Shown here piece by piece: positions 5,898 to 8,447 of a DNA stretch of 8,447 bases. Both the position numbers and the translations under genes were made by a program. Each line of letters begins with the position of its first letter. The first letter of the stretch is position 1. Source of the DNA: Planctomycetota bacterium (GTDB taxonomy: Bacteria; Planctomycetota; Planctomycetia; Planctomycetales; Planctomycetaceae). The notes beneath the pieces were generated by a model. That model was not told where the DNA came from, ran no database searches, and saw nothing but the letters and a program-made list of their open reading frames with translations. The stretch spans positions 1 through 8,447 of the forward strand of contig JAEYWB010000041.1 of assembly GCA_023429275.1 (NCBI GenBank), written 5' to 3'.

Positions 5898-6728
5898 TTA
5901 GCAGGTCGCTGCCGGACCGCGGAGGTCGGACGGCGTCTGATCGACGGGGAGGCCATTCAGAAACCCCTCGATCGCCTCGACGGCCCGTGTCGGTCGTGAC
6001 TGGAGGATGAGATGCCCTGTCTCGAATCGAACAACGGTGATTGGCGGCCGCTCTGCCCCGGCGGTCGAGCTGGCGATCCGCTCAATCTCCCGCCCGTTCC
6101 AGGCCGGAACGATCCAGTCCCGCGTTGCCTGCAGGGAGAGAATCGGCACACGGACTCTCTGAAGATCCGGGGACGCGTCGACCCGAAGGACTTCCCGCAG
6201 GCGGCACGCGAGGGCCTCTCCTCCCGCGTTGGCGATCGAGGCTGCCATCTCCCGTCGCACTTCGTCCGAAACCCCCAGGCCCAGGACCCGGCGTCCCCCC
6301 CAGCCCAGCGGCCAGAGACGGAACTGCCACGGCTGCACGAGCCAGGCCGACCAACGTGGCACCCACGGGTGCGGCTTCTTCACGAATGTGCCGCAGAGCA
6401 CGAGCCCGGCCAGTCGCGGCGGCCGGGCGGCGGCGAGGCGGATGGCGAGCGGCCCTCCGAATGACTCCCCCAGAATCACCAGCGGCTTGTCGGCCGGAAG
6501 CCGCGGCAGGACGTACTCGACCAGGGCGTCGTACCCGAGCGGTTCGCGCTCCGGGTAAGGGATGACGTGCGGGACGATCGACGGCGGCAGGACGCGGAGC
6601 AGGGGATTGAAGAGTCCACTGGTCCCGTGGAGGCCGGGGAGCAGGACGAGATTGATGTCGGGGTGCCCACGCGGAGTGACGTCGTCCTCCTTCATCTCGA
6701 GATCATCCGCGCTGTCGCGACCCTGCAT
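5898..6728 (-). CDS. Alpha/beta hydrolase
   Basis: A 276-residue alpha/beta-hydrolase-fold enzyme, probably cytoplasmic, since no signal peptide is seen. Motifs in order: LVLLPGLHG (27-35), which places the oxyanion-hole loop after the first strand; nucleophile elbow GESFGG with S89; a likely acid D204 in QATRDWIVP; and H239 in FETGHLI. Together these give a complete Ser-Asp-His triad at normal spacing. A Trp/Pro-rich stretch about 118-145 (HPWVPRWSAWLVQPWQFRLW) is probably the lid. The substrate cannot be told; esterase, lipase or thioesterase-like activities are all possible. The frame stays open far upstream, into the divergent protease gene, but AGGGGAG at 6735-6741, ending 6 nt before the ATG at 6728, together with family length marks this start. 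It is the first gene of a two-gene operon with the TrhO-RluA fusion, 9 nt apart. Confidence 0.88.
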   Translation of the reverse strand: MQGRDSADDLEMKEDDVTPRGHPDINLVLLPGLHGTSGLFNPLLRVLPPSIVPHVIPYPEREPLGYDALVEYVLPRLPADKPLVILGESFGGPLAIRLAAARPPRLAGLVLCGTFVKKPHPWVPRWSAWLVQPWQFRLWPLGWGGRRVLGLGVSDEVRREMAASIANAGGEALACRLREVLRVDASPDLQRVRVPILSLQATRDWIVPAWNGREIERIASSTAGAERPPITVVRFETGHLILQSRPTRAVEAIEGFLNGLPVDQTPSDLRGPAATC

Positions 6729-6804
6729 CGGGCTCTCCCCTCGTACTCTGCGCACGATACTATCAGGTGTCCCGTTCATGGCGGACGGGCGACGGAGTTT
6801 CGAC
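6729..6804. promoter_or_regulatory. Short divergent promoter region, hydrolase operon and HtrA-like protease
   Basis: Only 76 bp separate the chosen starts of the two divergent genes, so both promoters must lie here or inside the opposite gene. The one AT-rich spot is GATACTATC (6756-6764), which holds a -10-like hexamer on either strand (TACTAT plus, TAGTAT minus, each 4 of 6 to the consensus). No matching -35 is evident. If used rightward, transcription would start close to the first protease ATG (6778), favouring the later ATG at 6805. Confidence 0.3.
6794..6797 (+). promoter_or_regulatory. Ribosome binding site deciding the protease start
   Basis: GGAG, 7 nt before the ATG at 6805. The alternative in-frame ATG at 6778 has only AGGTG about 8 nt upstream and would put charged residues ahead of the signal peptide. 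Confidence 0.55.
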
Positions 6805-8376
6805 ATGTCGTACGTTCTGCCGCTCCCGCTCGATCGACTGAGCCTGTCGTTCGCCATCGCGATCCTGATCGCGTTGGCCAGTGCGAGCGACGTTCTGGCC
6901 CAGGATGTTTCTCCCCTTCGTCTCTTCGAGAAGGAGCTCACCGAGGTCATCGCCCGGACCGAGAAGTCGGTCGTGAGCATCGCCCGGGTCGATCCCCGGG
7001 CGGAACGGCAGGGCCCGCGGGACGGGAACGGTGGCGGAGCCGGGGGTCTCGACCCGTTCGGACCGCGGCGTGACAACGACCCGGAGAGCCCCGCTTATGT
7101 CCCGTCCGACTTCGGTTCCGGCGTGATCCTGGCGCGGGAGAAGGACAAGGACGCGCGGTTCATCCTCACCAACCGGCATGTCGTCGTCGGCACCAGGCGC
7201 GGGGACGCCAAGATCGATGAGACGAGCCGGTTCTACGTCCGCCTCGCCTCTCACCGGGTCCTCGAAGCGAAGATCATCGCCGCCGATCCGCGCAGCGACC
7301 TGGCGGTTCTCCGGCTCGACCTGATGTCGGCGGACGTCAAGCCCGAAGATGTCCCACCGCTGCCGCTCGGCGACGCCGACAAGGTCAAGAAGGGACAGGT
7401 CGTCGTCGCCCTCGGAAACCCCTACGCCATCGGCCGCGACGGCTCCGCCAGCGCGAGTCTGGGAATCATCAGCAACATCTCGAGACGTCCGGCCCCCACG
7501 GCGACCGAGGCGTTCAACAAGGAGGAGAACGCGACCATCCACGAGTACGGAACGCTGCTGCACGTCGACACCCGGCTCAACCTCGGGACGAGCGGTGGCG
7601 CGCTGGTCAACCTGGATGGTCAGCTCATCGGTCTGACGACCTCCCTCGCGGCGCTCGAGGGGTACGAGAAGTCGGTCGGGTTCGCGATCCCGATCGACGG
7701 CGGGATGCGGCGGATCATCGAGTCGCTCCTCGCGGGCTACGAGGTCGAGTACGGGTTCCTCGGCGTCGCCCCCCACGACGCGCGGTTCGTCGATCTCGCC
7801 AAGGTGCGGGGGGAGGTTCCGCAGGCCTCGGCGGCGATGGTCCGCTGGATCTCCCGCAACTCTCCCGCGCATGCGGCGAGCATCCGTCCCGGCGACTGCA
7901 TCCTGCAGGTCGACGGCCGGCACGTCTTCAGCAGCGCCGACCTGATGCGGGAGATCGGCCTTCTCGGTCCGGATGCACTGGCCAGGCTTCAGGTCCTGCG
8001 GCCCGTGACCGGGGAAGTGACGATGATCGAGGTCCGTCTCGGGAAGTGGCCGGTCTACGACGACTCGAAGATCGTCGCCACGGCGCGGCGCTACCCGGCG
8101 TGGCGCGGCCTTTCGGTCGACTATCCGACGGGCCGCCGCCGGTTCATGCCGGGGGAGCAGCCGGGGGACTGGTTTTCGCAGTACGTCTCGGCCGTCGTGA
8201 TCTCGGAGGTCGAGCCGAACAGTCCCGCGGCACGCGCGGGGCTGCAGCCGGGCCAGTTCATCACCCGCGCGGGCGGAACCGGCGTCACGAGCCCGGCCGA
8301 GTTCCACGAAGCGGTCGGGGACCGCGAGGGGAAGGTCCGGCTGCACCTCAGCAGCGGCCGCGACCTGGAGCTCTGA
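6805..8376 (+). CDS. Exported HtrA/DegP-like serine protease with two PDZ-like regions
   Basis: A 523-residue periplasmic or surface protease for misfolded envelope proteins. A signal peptide (hydrophobic core about 12-27, likely cut after VLA at 30-32, before QD) leads to a trypsin-like domain with H125 (ILTNRHVV), D165 (RSDLAVLRL) and S263 (LGTSGGALVNLDGQLIG), a complete catalytic triad. The serine motif GTSGG replaces the usual GNSGG. Residues about 62-100 form a Gly/Asp/Arg-rich linker, DegP-like in position, and about 226-250 is an insertion (RRPAPTATEAFNKEENATIH) before the active-site strand. A first PDZ-like region covers about 315-412 (YGFLGVAPHD, SPAHAASIRPGDCILQVDG) and a second, more divergent one about 430-520 (VEPNSPAARAGLQPGQFITRAG). 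An ATG at 6778 would add nine residues before the signal peptide; I chose 6805, which has GGAG at 6794-6797, 7 nt upstream. It is divergent from the hydrolase. Confidence 0.93.
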   Translation: MSYVLPLPLDRLSLSFAIAILIALASASDVLAQDVSPLRLFEKELTEVIARTEKSVVSIARVDPRAERQGPRDGNGGGAGGLDPFGPRRDNDPESPAYVPSDFGSGVILAREKDKDARFILTNRHVVVGTRRGDAKIDETSRFYVRLASHRVLEAKIIAADPRSDLAVLRLDLMSADVKPEDVPPLPLGDADKVKKGQVVVALGNPYAIGRDGSASASLGIISNISRRPAPTATEAFNKEENATIHEYGTLLHVDTRLNLGTSGGALVNLDGQLIGLTTSLAALEGYEKSVGFAIPIDGGMRRIIESLLAGYEVEYGFLGVAPHDARFVDLAKVRGEVPQASAAMVRWISRNSPAHAASIRPGDCILQVDGRHVFSSADLMREIGLLGPDALARLQVLRPVTGEVTMIEVRLGKWPVYDDSKIVATARRYPAWRGLSVDYPTGRRRFMPGEQPGDWFSQYVSAVVISEVEPNSPAARAGLQPGQFITRAGGTGVTSPAEFHEAVGDREGKVRLHLSSGRDLEL

Positions 8377-8379
8377 ATC

Positions 8380-8391
8380 GTGTGTGTGTGT
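8380..8391. repeat. Short GT dinucleotide repeat
   Basis: Six GT units directly follow the protease stop codon, in the gap between two convergent genes. Such a tract is short but can vary in length by slippage. No hairpin terminator was found in this 30-bp gap. Confidence 0.6.
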
Positions 8392-8406
8392 CTCGTTTAT
8401 CGGTAG

Positions 8407-8447
8407 CTATCCGGCGGTGAGGTGGGACCAGAAGTACTGCCAGCGGT
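8407..8447 (-). CDS. Probable C-terminal end of a minus-strand gene (runs off right edge)
   Basis: Read leftward, the last 12 codons before a TAG at 8409-8407 give RWQYFWSHLTAG, an aromatic-rich sequence that looks like a real protein C-terminus and not like the shadow frames in this window. It would be convergent with the protease gene. Only 41 bp are present, too few to name a family. Confidence 0.4.
   Translation of the reverse strand, partial: RWQYFWSHLTAG

Noticed and set aside
6562..6804. Longer N-terminus for the protease (up to 604 residues)
   Set aside because: It would overlap the hydrolase coding region and place about 80 residues ahead of an obvious signal peptide; GGAG before 6805 supports the shorter form.
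6729..7076. Longer N-terminus for the alpha/beta hydrolase (up to 392 residues)
   Set aside because: The extra 116 residues are low-quality sequence antisense to the protease gene, and a good ribosome site supports the start at 6728.
6763..8346. Open reading frame of 527 codons on the minus strand, opposite the protease gene
   Set aside because: Antisense shadow with an Arg/Asp/Val-rich composition and no domain; the plus strand carries a full HtrA catalytic triad.

Overview
The window is a GC-rich bacterial chromosome segment with ordinary housekeeping and regulatory genes on both strands. No mobile element, CRISPR array, rRNA or tRNA was seen. High GC, generally weak Shine-Dalgarno sites, a fused tRNA hydroxylase/pseudouridine synthase and the general gene style suggest a Planctomycetota-like organism. 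That placement is an inference from style, not from a marker gene.

Layout, left to right. (1) Positions 1-126, minus: the first 42 codons of a family 2 glycosyltransferase that continues beyond the left edge. (2) Positions 127-488: non-coding, with several inverted repeats, including a perfect 10-bp one upstream of the glycosyltransferase. (3) Positions 489-3256, minus: a two-component system. An OmpR-type response regulator comes first, followed after a 161-bp gap by a membrane histidine kinase with an unusually long Arg/Gly/Pro-rich extracytoplasmic insert. (4) Positions 3257-3600: a divergent intergenic region with two adjacent stem-loops that look like a leftward intrinsic terminator, plus a repeated heptamer and a dyad near the regulator gene. 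(5) Positions 3601-3975, plus: a small three-helix membrane protein of unknown function. It overlaps by ATGA a possible 31-codon ORF (3972-4067). (6) Positions 4056-6728, minus: a compact two-gene operon of an alpha/beta hydrolase followed, 9 nt later, by a fusion of a TrhO-like (rhodanese, UPF0176) tRNA U34 hydroxylase with an RluA-family pseudouridine synthase. (7) Positions 6805-8376, plus: an exported HtrA/DegP-like serine protease with two PDZ-like regions, divergent from the hydrolase across about 76 bp. (8) Positions 8407-8447, minus: probably the C-terminal end of another gene.

Functional themes are envelope sensing and quality control (sensor kinase/regulator, HtrA protease, small membrane protein) and RNA modification (the TrhO-RluA fusion). 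Nothing in the sequence directly ties these into one pathway. The most unusual items are the two-enzyme RNA-modification fusion, the low-complexity sensor insert of the kinase, the structured divergent region at 3321-3473, and the coupled micro-ORF at 3972-4067.
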